DNA of 64,000 nucleotides from NP936 sp002726085 (GCA_036012905.1 DASCQF010000037.1:1-64000), one strand, 5' to 3'; shown: positions 16,803 through 26,193, counted from the stretch's first letter. The notes: generated from the sequence alone by a model not told the origin. Made by a program: numbers and translations.

Positions 16803-17885
16803 ATGACGCTCATCGACTGGGTGGCGCTAGGGATGCTGTGGTGGAAGGGCGGCGGTCGGGCCGCCATCGTGCGCTGGTTGGTCGACCCGGGTGGGGCCCG
16901 CCAGATGGCCGTTCTCTCCGGCGCGAACCTCGAAACGGTCACCCGAGCCATCGACCCCAGTCTTGCTCGGCCAGGGCGGCTAGCCAGGGCTCGCATGGCA
17001 GCGGAGAGTGCACTCGAGACCGCGAGAGCCGCCGGCATCACCGTCGTGCCGTGGTCGGACATCCGTTACCCGACTGCGCTTGCGGCGATCGCCGACCCGC
17101 CTCCGGTTCTGTGGATACGTGGCGCGCCGGATGCACTGCGGACCTCGTCGGTCGCTGTGGTTGGCTCGCGCGCAGGCTCCGCCTATGCTCGGGCCGTCGG
17201 CGGTGAGCTGGGATCCGGTTTGGCGCAGCGTGGCGTCACAGTGGTCAGCGGACTAGCCCGGGGTGTCGACGCAGCCGCGCATCACGGAGCGCTGGCCGCC
17301 GACGGCTGCACGATTGGCGTGCTGGGCTCTGGTGTGGACATCGTGTACCCTCCCGAGCACACCCGGCTGGCTCGTGACCTGATGCGGCGCGGCGCGCTCG
17401 TCAGCGAGTTGCCGCCCGGCACGACACCCAGACCTGCGCACTTTCCGCAGCGAAATCGCCTCATCAGCGGTCTGTCGCAGGCGGTGGTGGTCGTCGAGGC
17501 CTCAGAGCGCAGTGGGTCCCTGATCACGGCGCGTCTAGCGCTCGAACAGGGTCGCGACGTGATGGCCGTTCCTGGCAACGTGCTCAATGGCCGAAATCGC
17601 GGCGCCCACGCATTGATCAAGGATGGTGCAAAGGTTGTTGAGGATGTGGACGATATCCTAGAAGAGATCCAGCCCGCCGAGAGGGTGGCAGGGAATTCAC
17701 CTGGCTGTGGGTCGTTGCCGGAAGACCCGGTACTTCGACAGTTGTCGCGTGGCGAGAGCTACGATCTGGATGATTTAATCGCGCTGTCTGGGCTCGATGG
17801 TCCCCGTCTGCTGCCGCGTCTGCTGGATCTCGAGCTCAGCGGGCGGGTGGTTCGTCAGGAAGGCGGCCGGTTCGTTCGACCGTGA
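16803..17885 (+). CDS. dprA: DNA-processing protein A
   Basis: DprA loads RecA on incoming single-stranded DNA during natural transformation and is conserved even in non-competent bacteria. ATG 16803 follows a GGAGGTG ribosome site and starts MTLIDWVALGMLWWKGGG, removing a 71-codon spurious extension. The Rossmann core has VVGSRAGSAYARAVGGELG, VSGLARGVDAAAHHGAL and PRPAHFPQRNRLISGLS. The last 55 residues (ESYDLDDLIALSGLDGPRLL) form the winged-helix domain found in longer DprA proteins. 360 residues. Confidence 0.95.
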   Translation: MTLIDWVALGMLWWKGGGRAAIVRWLVDPGGARQMAVLSGANLETVTRAIDPSLARPGRLARARMAAESALETARAAGITVVPWSDIRYPTALAAIADPPPVLWIRGAPDALRTSSVAVVGSRAGSAYARAVGGELGSGLAQRGVTVVSGLARGVDAAAHHGALAADGCTIGVLGSGVDIVYPPEHTRLARDLMRRGALVSELPPGTTPRPAHFPQRNRLISGLSQAVVVVEASERSGSLITARLALEQGRDVMAVPGNVLNGRNRGAHALIKDGAKVVEDVDDILEEIQPAERVAGNSPGCGSLPEDPVLRQLSRGESYDLDDLIALSGLDGPRLLPRLLDLELSGRVVRQEGGRFVRP

Positions 17886-17938
17886 TGGTCTTGTTCGTCA
17901 TAGCGGCGGTGCACCGTCGGACGAAGACCACCGTTTTT
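17886..17938 (+). terminator. Probable rho-independent terminator after dprA
   Basis: TGGTCTT (17886-17892) and CGTC pair with GACG and AAGACCA (ending at 17930), with an inner palindrome CGGTGCACCG. The hairpin is followed by five T at 17934-17938. It starts directly after the dprA stop. Confidence 0.5.
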
Positions 17939-18095
17939 CCGTACCGAACGTCATGCCCGTCGGCCCAGAGAGTGGGTCTGGCGAGGACCTCCGAGGCAGG
18001 ACAAGAAGAACGGTGGTAGGGTAGATCAAGGGTGCCGGTTTACCGGCGCGTGGAGCAGGCGGCTATCGAATGCTGCCGAATACGAGGTAGGTCAT

Positions 18096-20513
18096 ATGCC
18101 AAAGGCGCTCGTTGTCGTGGAATCGCCGGCCAAGGCGAAGACCATCAACAAGTACCTCGGGCGAGATTTCAAAGTTGTCGCCTCGATGGGGCACATCCGG
18201 GATCTGCCCAAAAGCAAGCTGGGTGTCGACATCGAGGACGGCTTCGCCCCGGTTTACGAGCCGATTCCGGCTCGCAAGAAGGTCATCAAGGAACTGCGCG
18301 ATGCGGCCAAAGGTGTCAATCAGATCTACGTGGCCACAGACCCTGACCGCGAAGGGGAGGCCATTGGCTGGCACCTGGCCAACGAGCTCGGGTCGAAGAA
18401 ACGCAAGGTCGGCCGGTTGCTGTTCAATGAGATCACCAAGAAGGCAGTACTCGAGGCGTTGAAACAGGAACGCACGATCGACCAGCGTATGGTCGATGCC
18501 CAGCAGGCCCGTCGCGTACTCGACCGGCTGGTCGGGTACAAGCTGAGCCCGTTGCTCTGGGACAAGGTCCGGAGAGGGTTGAGCGCCGGGCGCGTCCAGT
18601 CGGTCGCCCTGAAATTGGTGTGCGACCGTGAGGCGGCCGTCGAGTCTTTTGTCGCCGAGGAGTACTGGCATATCACGGCGCGGTTGGCCGGGGCGGTGCC
18701 GCCCGAGTTCGACACGAGGGTCGTCAAGAAGGGCACGCACGCGCTAAAGGTCACGCGCGGGTCCGAGGCCGACGCGGTCGTGTCGGACCTCGAACAGGCG
18801 AGCTTCGTGGTCCGGACGGTCGCGACGAAGGAGCGCAAGAAGCAGGCTCCCCCGCCGTTCATCACCAGCAAGCTGCAGCAGGCGGCGCGGTTTCCGGTCA
18901 AGAAGACGATGATGATCGCCCAGCAGCTCTACGAGGGCATCGAGCTGCCTGGTGAGGGCGCCGTCGGTCTGATTACCTACATGCGCACCGACTCGACGCG
19001 CGTGGCAGACGAGGCGCTCACCGATGTGCGAGCCCACATCGGGAAGCAGTACGGCGCCGACTGTGTCCCCGACAAGCCGCGTTACTTTCGGAAGAAGGCG
19101 GACGCCCAGGACGCCCACGAGGCGATCCGACCGACCGGGATTCAATTCGACCCCGAGACGGTGCGAGCGCACCTGACACGCGAGCAGTATTCGATCTATC
19201 GGCTCATCTGGAATCGTTTCGTCGCATCTCAGATGGCGCCGGCGACGTTCGACGACACGACGGTCGAGGTCGAGGCGGGCGAGTATCTCTTGCGGGCGAA
19301 AGGCTCGGTGCCGAAGTTCAGTGGCTGGTTGACCGTCTATGAGCAGCCAGGGGCGGATCCAGAGTCGGAGCCGGTTGTCGAGCAGCCTGCGGGGACGGAC
19401 GGAGAAGATGGACCAGCGACCGGGTTGTTGCCGAAGCTGGTCGCCGGTGACGTGCTGGAGCTGCGGAAGTTGAACCCGGAGCAGAAGTTCACCCAACCGC
19501 CGCCCCGGTTCAGCGAGGCGACCCTGGTCAAGGAGCTCGAGGAGAACGGCATCGGCCGGCCGAGCACCTACGCGTCGATTATCGGTGTGTTGCAGGCGCG
19601 CGAGTACGCAGAGAAGGTTGAGGGGCGGTTCCGCCCCACACGCTTGGGCCGGCTGGTCATCGACCTGCTCGCCAAGAGTTTCGACGACATTCTGGCGGTC
19701 GACTACACCCGTGGGCTCGAGGAGCAGCTCGACAAGATCGAGGAGGGCGAGGCCGATTACGGCACGATCCTTCAGAGCTTCTACGAGAAGTTCAGCGCCG
19801 ATCTCGGGCAGGCTTCCGAGGAGATGCCGAACATCAAGGGTGAAGGGTTGCCCAGTGAGGAGACCTGCGACAAGTGTGGGGCGCCCATGGTCGTCAAGGT
19901 CGGTCGGTTTGGTGTCTTCCTGGCATGTAGCGCGTACCCGGAGTGTCAGAACACCCGCGAAGTGGACAAGACCGAGACGAATGCGGACGAGGAGCCGGAG
20001 GCCTGCGAGACCTGCGGGAAGCCGATGGTGGTCAAGCGCGGTCGCTTCGGGCAATTCCTCGCCTGTTCGGGGTATCCGGACTGCAAGACGACTCGCAAGC
20101 TGATCGAGACCAAGAGTGGGATGACCGCGGCGAAGCCGGACCAGATGCTCGATGAAAAGTGCCCGCGCTGCGAGTCCAACCTCGTCGTGAAGCAAGGCCG
20201 GTTTGGCGAGTTTACCGCCTGCAGCAACTACCCGAAGTGCCGCTATGTGAAGCTGAAATCGACCGGCGTGGCCTGCCCGAAGGATGGCGCCGACATCGTG
20301 GAGCGGAAGTCGAAACGTGGTCGAACGTTCTACGGGTGCAGCAACTATCCCGACTGCGACTTCACGCTCTGGAACCGGCCGATATCGGAGACCTGCCCGA
20401 CGTGTGGGGCCCCATATCTGGTCGAGAAGATCACGAAACGCTGGGGTCATCAGGTGCTCTGCGACAACGACGACTGCGACTACAAACGCACCGAGGAAGC
20501 AGCGTCGGCGTGA
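18096..20513 (+). CDS. topA: DNA topoisomerase I (type IA)
   Basis: Relaxes negative supercoils by passing one strand through a break in the other. The Toprim domain begins KALVVVESPAKAKTI and has the acidic DPDREGEAI. The catalytic tyrosine is Tyr295 in TYMRTDST. From about residue 591 to the end there are five topoisomerase zinc modules (CDKC, CETC, CPRC, CPKD, CPTC followed by CSNYP- or CSGYP-type halves); the fourth has Asp in place of a second Cys. 805 residues, ordinary size. The 17939-18095 gap has no gene I can support. Confidence 0.98.
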   Translation: MPKALVVVESPAKAKTINKYLGRDFKVVASMGHIRDLPKSKLGVDIEDGFAPVYEPIPARKKVIKELRDAAKGVNQIYVATDPDREGEAIGWHLANELGSKKRKVGRLLFNEITKKAVLEALKQERTIDQRMVDAQQARRVLDRLVGYKLSPLLWDKVRRGLSAGRVQSVALKLVCDREAAVESFVAEEYWHITARLAGAVPPEFDTRVVKKGTHALKVTRGSEADAVVSDLEQASFVVRTVATKERKKQAPPPFITSKLQQAARFPVKKTMMIAQQLYEGIELPGEGAVGLITYMRTDSTRVADEALTDVRAHIGKQYGADCVPDKPRYFRKKADAQDAHEAIRPTGIQFDPETVRAHLTREQYSIYRLIWNRFVASQMAPATFDDTTVEVEAGEYLLRAKGSVPKFSGWLTVYEQPGADPESEPVVEQPAGTDGEDGPATGLLPKLVAGDVLELRKLNPEQKFTQPPPRFSEATLVKELEENGIGRPSTYASIIGVLQAREYAEKVEGRFRPTRLGRLVIDLLAKSFDDILAVDYTRGLEEQLDKIEEGEADYGTILQSFYEKFSADLGQASEEMPNIKGEGLPSEETCDKCGAPMVVKVGRFGVFLACSAYPECQNTREVDKTETNADEEPEACETCGKPMVVKRGRFGQFLACSGYPDCKTTRKLIETKSGMTAAKPDQMLDEKCPRCESNLVVKQGRFGEFTACSNYPKCRYVKLKSTGVACPKDGADIVERKSKRGRTFYGCSNYPDCDFTLWNRPISETCPTCGAPYLVEKITKRWGHQVLCDNDDCDYKRTEEAASA

Positions 20514-20514
20514 C

Positions 20515-20674
20515 GGGGGAGACAGGAGACAGGAGACAGGAGGAAAAAGGAAGCCGCTGCGGGACGTTCCGCGCGGCTCCATTCAGAAATGCTCGACACG
20601 CCGTCAGGGCAAAGGATCGGCGTAGTGCCAAGCATGCTGCTGGTGAAGCTCTCTGGCTTCTCCTGCCTCCTGAG
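20515..20674. repeat. Heptad repeat element (family B, copy 2) with inverted right end
   Basis: The left part at 20519-20543 is a tandem run of AGGAGAC-type units. The right part (20644-20674) is the inverse, reading AGGAGGCAGGAGAAGCC on the minus strand, followed by GAGAGCTTC. A GC-rich hairpin (GGAAGCCGC / GCGGCTCC) lies just after the left run. The element fills most of the 197-base gap between topA and trmFO. Confidence 0.65.
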
Positions 20675-20710
20675 AGCGGGGTCCGCAGCAAGCTGGGGGA
20701 TCCTGACCCC

Positions 20711-22135
20711 GTGATCCATATCATCGGCGGTGGACTCGCCGGGAGCGAAGCGGCCTGGCAGGCGGCATCGCGCGGTGTACCGGTCACCATCCACGAGATG
20801 CGACCGGTGCGGCCGACTCCGGTCCACCACACCAGCCACCTAGCCGAGCTGGTCTGCAGTAATTCCTTTCGGGCCGACAAGATCGAGAACGCCGTCGGGT
20901 TGTTGAAGGCGGAAATGCGATGCTTGGGGTCGCTTGTGATCCGCGTGGCCGATGAGACGCGTGTGCCCGCGGGTGCCGCCCTCGCCGTCGACCGAGTTCG
21001 CTTCGCCACTGGGATTACCGCCGCACTCGAGGCGGCGCCCCTGGTCACGATTCGCCGCGAAGAGGTCTGCGACCTGTCGCTGTCTGGCGACGTCGCGGAA
21101 CCACTGATCGTGGCCACCGGTCCGCTGACCTCGCCAGAGCTGTCGCAAGCGGTTGCTGGCTTTGTGGGCCGGGACCATCTGTATTTCTACGACGCCATCA
21201 GTCCGATCGTGCTGGCCGAGACGATCGATCGAGAGAAGATATTCAGGGCATCTCGGTGGGGGCGACACACGCCGGCCCCAGCCGAGACCGGTCTCGGGGA
21301 GCCCGTGGCCTCTGTGTGCGACGCCGGGGCGGCGGGTGACGGCGACTATCTGAACTGTCCGATGACGGCGGAGGAGTATCACCACTTTCACGATGCGCTG
21401 CTCGGGGCCCAGCGCGCGACGTTGCACGACATCGATCAGGGCAAGTTTTTCGAGGGGTGTCTGCCGATCGAGGTCATGGCGCAGCGCGGCAAGGACACCC
21501 TGCGCTTCGGGCCGATGAAGCCGGTGGGACTCAACGATCCCCGGACTGGCCGAAGGCCCTACGCGGTGGTACAGCTCAGGCAGGACACGCTGGCCGGGGA
21601 CCACTACAGCATGGTGGGGTTCCAGACGCAGCTGAAGTGGGACGAGCAGGCACGAGTCTTTGGAACGATCCCCGGTCTGGAGCGGGCTGAGTTCGTCCGG
21701 TTTGGCATGATTCACCGCAACACCTACATCAACGGGCCGACCGCGCTGCGGCCGACGTGGCAGACTCGTCACCATCCGTCGGTGTTCTTCGCCGGGCAGA
21801 TCTCCGGAGTCGAGGGATACGTCGAGTCGGCGGCGAGCGGGCTGATCGCCGGGATCAACGCGGCGTCGCTGGCGCGGGAAGGCGTGCCGCAGCCCCCCCC
21901 GCGTACCACCGCGATAGGTGCGCTCGGGCACTACGTGTCCCACGCCGATCGGGCCAACTACCAGCCATCTAATATTGCGTTCGGTCTGATTCCGGCGATG
22001 GAGGGAGCACCGCGGCGGAAGGTCGAACGGCGTCGGATGATTGCCGCGCGCGCGCTGACCGACATTGAGGCATGGCACACTGCCATGGCACTGGACGACG
22101 TCCATCATGAGGACGCATCTCCGCTCGTTTCTTGA
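20711..22135 (+). CDS. trmFO: Methylenetetrahydrofolate-tRNA (uracil-5-)-methyltransferase TrmFO
   Basis: Folate- and FAD-dependent enzyme that makes ribothymidine at position 54 of tRNAs. The GTG at 20711 gives MIHIIGGGLAGSEAAW, the FAD-binding start of the family; the open frame further upstream is a repeat element and topA shadow. CSNSFRAD, YFYDAISPIV, DYLNCPMT, KPVGLNDPRTG and GQISGVEGYVESAASG are all typical of TrmFO. 474 residues. The end overlaps xerC by 29 bases, the widespread trmFO-xerC order. A run of eight C at 21893-21900 encodes the PPP segment. Confidence 0.97.
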   Translation: MIHIIGGGLAGSEAAWQAASRGVPVTIHEMRPVRPTPVHHTSHLAELVCSNSFRADKIENAVGLLKAEMRCLGSLVIRVADETRVPAGAALAVDRVRFATGITAALEAAPLVTIRREEVCDLSLSGDVAEPLIVATGPLTSPELSQAVAGFVGRDHLYFYDAISPIVLAETIDREKIFRASRWGRHTPAPAETGLGEPVASVCDAGAAGDGDYLNCPMTAEEYHHFHDALLGAQRATLHDIDQGKFFEGCLPIEVMAQRGKDTLRFGPMKPVGLNDPRTGRRPYAVVQLRQDTLAGDHYSMVGFQTQLKWDEQARVFGTIPGLERAEFVRFGMIHRNTYINGPTALRPTWQTRHHPSVFFAGQISGVEGYVESAASGLIAGINAASLAREGVPQPPPRTTAIGALGHYVSHADRANYQPSNIAFGLIPAMEGAPRRKVERRRMIAARALTDIEAWHTAMALDDVHHEDASPLVS

Positions 22136-23042
22136 GTTTCTGCGTTTCAATCGCAATCTGTCGGTGCACACGGTGCGCGCCTACGAGAGCGACCTCACGC
22201 AATATCTGAGCTTCCTGGAGCGGCATCTCGACCGTCCGGCTGAGCAGATCGCGCCGGGCGACGTCGACCACTATGCCGTGCGGGCGTTCATGGGCGAGTT
22301 GTACGACCGCGGGTTGACGCGAGCGTCGTCTGCCAGACGGCTGGCTGCGATCCGATCGTTTGGTCGGTACTTGCGACGCGAGCAACTCATCGACCGAGAG
22401 CCGGCGGCCATGGTGGCAACGCCAAAGCAGGAGCGGAAAGTGCCGGCGCGCCTCGACATACGAGAAGTCGAGCGGTTGCTCGCCAGTCCCGACGCAACGA
22501 CAGTACTTGGGCGCCGCGACCGCGCGATTCTGGAGCTGTTTTATGCGTCCGGGCTTCGGTTGAGCGAGCTGGTCGGGCTCGATCTGGAGGACGTCAACCT
22601 CAGCAGCCGACTCGTGCGAGTGCTCGGCAAGGGCGGCAAGGAACGGATTGTGCCATTCAACCGCAATGCAGGGGCTGCGCTACGCGCCTATTTCTCAGAT
22701 CGGGAGACGCTCGTCGCGCGTGCGCCCAGGCGAGCGGCGGCGCGTGGCCGGCCGCGAGCGGCTGTCGAGCCGCTGTTCGTCAACTATCGAGGCGGACGGC
22801 TGTCGACGCGAAGTGTCCACCGCCTGGTGCGGCGGTATGTCGGCGCCACGAGTGCCCGCTACGGCATCAGCCCACACGCGTTGCGGCATTCCTTTGCCAC
22901 CCACCTCCTGGAGCGTGGGGCGGACCTGCGCGCCATTCAGGAGTTGTTGGGTCATGCGCGCTTGAGCACCACGCAGCGCTACACGCACGTGACCGCCGCA
23001 CAGCTAATGGCGCTCTACAAGAAGACCCATCCGAGGGCCTAG
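22107..23042 (+). CDS. xerC: Tyrosine recombinase XerC
   Basis: Site-specific recombinase that resolves chromosome dimers at dif. ATG 22107 gives MRTHLRSFLEFLRFNRN and 311 residues. Catalytic residues: Arg151 (YASGLRLSEL), Lys175 (GKGGKER), His257 and Arg260 (HALRHSFATHLL), His283 (LLGHARLS), nucleophile Tyr292 (TQRYTHV). Translationally coupled to trmFO. The TAG stop codon is part of the left arm of an inverted-repeat element, so that element defines the end of the gene. No integron, phage or att site is nearby, so this is the housekeeping recombinase. Confidence 0.95.
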   Translation: MRTHLRSFLEFLRFNRNLSVHTVRAYESDLTQYLSFLERHLDRPAEQIAPGDVDHYAVRAFMGELYDRGLTRASSARRLAAIRSFGRYLRREQLIDREPAAMVATPKQERKVPARLDIREVERLLASPDATTVLGRRDRAILELFYASGLRLSELVGLDLEDVNLSSRLVRVLGKGGKERIVPFNRNAGAALRAYFSDRETLVARAPRRAAARGRPRAAVEPLFVNYRGGRLSTRSVHRLVRRYVGATSARYGISPHALRHSFATHLLERGADLRAIQELLGHARLSTTQRYTHVTAAQLMALYKKTHPRA

Positions 23043-23166
23043 AGGTTTCCTGGCGACGCGTCCGAGAGGGCCCGCGTCGCGGCATCTGCTCACCGGGGTC
23101 ACAGCCCGCCTGGCTGCTCCCTCCTCGCTCCTTACCAGACGAACGCGTCGCCAGGAAACCTCTAGG
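23038..23166. repeat. Palindromic element, family A copy 1 (24-bp perfect inverted ends)
   Basis: The arms at 23038-23061 (CCTAGAGGTTTCCTGGCGAC...) and 23143-23166 are perfect reverse complements over 24 bases. Between them lies the family A core GGTCACAGCCCGCCTGGCTG (23097-23116), also found at 54434 and 54529 and, inverted and diverged, near 37050. Total length is 129 bases with no coding capacity. The left arm contains the xerC stop. Confidence 0.85.
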
Positions 23167-23230
23167 CTCGTTCTTCAGCAACCTGCAAGGCTGCAGGCGC
23201 TCGGACGAGGCGAGGCTCGTCCCAAAGCCC

Positions 23231-23253
23231 AAAGCCGAAGAGGCTTTGCCGGC
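23231..23253. repeat. Family B hairpin core after the NtrC-like gene
   Basis: AAAGCCGAAGAGGCTTTGCC forms a short hairpin (AAAGCC/GGCTTT) resembling GAAGCCGGAGGGCTTCGCC at 10957. It sits at the 3' end of the response regulator gene on the minus strand and could act as its terminator. A TTCTTCAGCAACCTGC motif at 23171-23186 is echoed inverted near 36975. Confidence 0.4.
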
Positions 23254-24656
23254 TACATGCTCACCGCCGTCGGGCGTCGCTGCCGCGGCAACTCAATGCG
23301 GAGCGTTTTGATCTTGTAGTTCATCACACGGGGGGTAATCGACAGGAGCTCGGCGGCGTCCTTCTGAACCCAGTTCGACATGGTCAAGGCTTCTACCACC
23401 GCCTGCCGTTCGATCTCCTCCAGCGCGATACCGGTTGGAGGAATCTTGACGACGCTCACCACATCGGACCCGCCCACACGCGGGGAGAGCTCCCCGAGCC
23501 TCAGATCGTCCATGGTGATGACGTCACCCTCAGCCAGCAGGACGGCGCGCTCGATGGCGTTCTCCAGCTCGCGAATGTTTCCGGGCCAGTTGTAGCGTTG
23601 TAACAGCTTTTCGGCGGCCGAGTCGAGCCCCGTCACCTTCTTCCGCAGCTCCCCGGAAAACCGATTCATGAACGTCTCGGCCAGTTGGGTGATGTCCTCT
23701 TTTCGGTCGCGCAGGGGCGGCATTTCGACCGCCATGACGTTGAGCCGGTAGAAGAGGTCTTCGCGGAACTCGCCGCTGGCCACCATCTCGCCCAGATTGC
23801 GGTTCGTCGCCGCCAGCAGTCTGACATCCACGCCGATCGTCCGAGTGCCTCCCAGACGCTCGAACTCCTGCTCTTGCAGCACGCGCAGGATCTTGGCCTG
23901 GGTGTTCGGACTCATGTCACCCACTTCGTCGAGGAACAGACTTCCGCTGTCGGCCTGCTCGAACCGACCGATCCGTTGTCGATCGGCGCCGGTGAACGCG
24001 CCTTTCTCGTGGCCGAACAGCTCTGACTCGAGCAGGTTCTCCTGGAGGGCGGCGCAGTTGACCCGCACGAAGTTTCGGTTCGCCCGGAGCGAATTGTGAT
24101 GCAGTGCTGCGGCGATGAGCTCCTTGCCGGTGCCGGTTTCGCCCCGAATCAACACGGTCGTGTTGGTCTTGGCGACCTTGCGGACGATGTCCAGCACCTG
24201 CTGCAGTGCGCCACTGGCACCCACGATGCGATCGAATTCGTAGATATCGGGTTGTGTGTGACGAAGGTAGTCGATCTCGTGCTTCAGGCGGCGGACTTCG
24301 AGCGCTTTGTCGATCTTGAGCTCCATTTCCTCGATTTCGAACGGCTTCTGCACATAGTCGAAGGCACCGATCCGCATCGCTTCGACGGCCGTCTGTACCG
24401 AGCCGAAGGCAGTCATCAGAATCACGGCGGTTGGTGAGTGGAGGGCCTTGGCGGAGCGCAGCACATCCAGTCCGTCACTGCCCCCCATCTTGAGGTCGCA
24501 CACCACGACGTCGAACTGCCCGTTGTGCAACTTTTCGATCGCGGCGTTGCCGTTCTCTGCCTCTTCGACGTCGTGCCCCGTTTCGCGTAATGCGCGTGCG
24601 ATCCCGCGGCGCAGCGAATCGTGGTCATCTGCGACGAGGATGCGTTCCTTCGACAT
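23253..24656 (-). CDS. NtrC-family sigma-54-dependent response regulator
   Basis: ATG 24656 follows a strong GGAGGGAG ribosome site; the frame to 24683 is unneeded. Receiver domain at residues 1-120 with phospho-acceptor Asp54 (VCDLKMGG). The AAA+ domain has Walker A GETGTGKE, the sigma-54 contact loop GAFTGA and Walker B GSLFLDEVGDMS. A Fis-type helix-turn-helix ends the protein (WVQKDAAELLSITPRVMNYK). 467 residues. It overlaps the upstream kinase gene by 32 bases, so the two form a cognate pair. Target promoters are unknown; no clear -24/-12 element was found in the window. Confidence 0.96.
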   Translation of the reverse strand: MSKERILVADDHDSLRRGIARALRETGHDVEEAENGNAAIEKLHNGQFDVVVCDLKMGGSDGLDVLRSAKALHSPTAVILMTAFGSVQTAVEAMRIGAFDYVQKPFEIEEMELKIDKALEVRRLKHEIDYLRHTQPDIYEFDRIVGASGALQQVLDIVRKVAKTNTTVLIRGETGTGKELIAAALHHNSLRANRNFVRVNCAALQENLLESELFGHEKGAFTGADRQRIGRFEQADSGSLFLDEVGDMSPNTQAKILRVLQEQEFERLGGTRTIGVDVRLLAATNRNLGEMVASGEFREDLFYRLNVMAVEMPPLRDRKEDITQLAETFMNRFSGELRKKVTGLDSAAEKLLQRYNWPGNIRELENAIERAVLLAEGDVITMDDLRLGELSPRVGGSDVVSVVKIPPTGIALEEIERQAVVEALTMSNWVQKDAAELLSITPRVMNYKIKTLRIELPRQRRPTAVSM

Positions 24657-25824
24657 GACTCCCTCCTGCTGTACGGCCACCATGGGCCGTGGTCAGGGCC
24701 TCGACCGCGCGGTGTGACACCGGCAGCCGGACACCGAATCGCGCTCCACCCCCGGCGCGCGGTCCAACATCGATCCGCCCGTCGTGCGCGTTGATGATCT
24801 TGCGCACGATCGCGAGACCGAGCCCAGACCCGCTCGGCTTGGTGGTGAAGAACGGGCTGAACAACTGGTCGGTGACGTCGACTGGAACACCGGGACCGTC
24901 GTCGGCGACCTCGACGCTCACGTACCCCGCATACTCGGGCGGCTCGCCCGATTCCTCGACCGCGGCGTAGGACGCGGAGACCCAGATGTGCCCCCCGCCG
25001 GCCAGCGCTTCCATCGCGTTGGTGAGCAGGTTTGTGAACAGTTGGCGGAGCTGCACTCCGTCGGCGTCGAGGTCCGGCAGACCGGCGGCACAGTTGGTCA
25101 TGACCGTCGGGTACCCGAACCCCGCCTGACTGCGGGTGGCCGCCACGGCCTCATCGAGCACGACCGCGATCGATACCGGTTCGACCTGCAGGTTGATCGG
25201 GCGCACGAACTCGAGCACGTCAACGACGATCCGGTTCGCCATCTTGGCTTCGCGGATGATGTCGTTCAGGAGCTCGTGCGCATCGGGTGAGTCGGGAAGC
25301 TGTCGTTTGAGGACCCCCGCCATCACCTGGATTCCGGCCAACGGGTTCTTGACCTCGTGCGCGATCGCCGCTGCCATTTCGCCAAGGGCGGCCAGGCGAT
25401 CCCGCAGTCGCTCCCGCTCTTCTAGCTGCTCGACCCGGGTGAGGTCCTTGAAGAGCAGCGCCGCGCCAGACACCCTACCGTGGCGGTCTGCGATCCGGGA
25501 CAACGTGTAACCGATCGCTTTGCTCGGGGATCGGAGCCGCAGCTCGGCGCGGTTGGGGAGATCCGCTTCTGTGAAGGCGAGAGAGAGCACCTCCGACAGG
25601 TCGTGGTCCTGACCCAGGACGTCGTGAAACGACCGGCCGATATGGCTCGGGTCGGCGTCCAGTCCGAGAATGCGATACGCCGCATCGTTGACCACGGCGA
25701 TGGAGCCATCGCTCCAGATTGCGATTACGCCATTTCGCAGACTGTGCACGACGTTCCGGTAGAATGCTTCTCGGTCAATCATCGAGTTGCTTGCGGCAGC
25801 GGGCAGATCTGGGGCCCCCTTCAT
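24625..25824 (-). CDS. Soluble NtrB-like PAS histidine kinase
   Basis: Start ATG 25824 gives 399 residues without membrane segments. A PAS domain (about residues 20-130) precedes the HisKA dimerisation domain, with phospho-acceptor His156 in AIAHEVKNPLAG. The HATPase_c domain follows (QLFTNLLTNAMEAL, VADDGPGVP, FTTKPSGSGLGLAIV). A cytosolic signal is therefore likely. It overlaps the sigma-54 regulator it presumably phosphorylates. ATG 25782 is an alternative start. Open frame beyond 25824 lacks similarity. Confidence 0.93.
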   Translation of the reverse strand: MKGAPDLPAAASNSMIDREAFYRNVVHSLRNGVIAIWSDGSIAVVNDAAYRILGLDADPSHIGRSFHDVLGQDHDLSEVLSLAFTEADLPNRAELRLRSPSKAIGYTLSRIADRHGRVSGAALLFKDLTRVEQLEERERLRDRLAALGEMAAAIAHEVKNPLAGIQVMAGVLKRQLPDSPDAHELLNDIIREAKMANRIVVDVLEFVRPINLQVEPVSIAVVLDEAVAATRSQAGFGYPTVMTNCAAGLPDLDADGVQLRQLFTNLLTNAMEALAGGGHIWVSASYAAVEESGEPPEYAGYVSVEVADDGPGVPVDVTDQLFSPFFTTKPSGSGLGLAIVRKIINAHDGRIDVGPRAGGGARFGVRLPVSHRAVEALTTAHGGRTAGGSHVEGTHPRRR

Positions 25825-26193
25825 CGAGACACCCGGTCGGGAGCCCGCACTGTCACAATATGACAATAGTGTAAGTCCCCGACTTCCGCGAGTGTCCAGC
25901 CTGCGTATGTCGTTGTCACTACGCTCCACGGCAGCAAGACCCATGCCTCTGATCTGGGGGCCGTGGTGGCGCCATGCGAGGGCGTTCGAGAACACGGGTA
26001 GACGGACACCAGACAGCGGTTGAATGGCGTAAGTGTATAAAGTGCAATATGTTGTGACGCCGCAACCGTGCCCGATCACGCGACGGATGCAGCGCGGCAG
26101 GGTGAAAGCGCGGCGTGCCAGTATCGCAAAACAGAGTGTTACAATTTCGTCACCTGGTGACGGTACCGTAATCTCTGAGGACGCGCAGACAGA
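25825..26193. other. 369-base intergenic region with two perfect dyads
   Basis: Between the kinase start and the ABC-F stop. TGTCA-CAATA-TGACA at 25851-25865 lies 27 bases before the kinase start codon and is placed like an operator. CGTCACC-T-GGTGACG at 26148-26162 lies 32 bases beyond the ABC-F stop and might be a terminator stem, though without a T run. I support no gene in the interval. Confidence 0.4.

Noticed and set aside
18744..20582. 612-residue open frame antisense to topA
   Set aside because: Composition is the Arg/Leu/His-rich shadow seen opposite every GC-rich gene here; no start signal or family similarity, while topA is certain.
21893..21900. C8 tract in trmFO as a slippage switch
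   Set aside because: Shorter tract encoding prolines in an essential-type housekeeping gene; chance in GC-rich DNA is sufficient.
22107..23042. xerC as integrase of a genomic island
   Set aside because: Full agreement with housekeeping XerC, coupled to trmFO, and no tRNA, att repeats or cargo genes.
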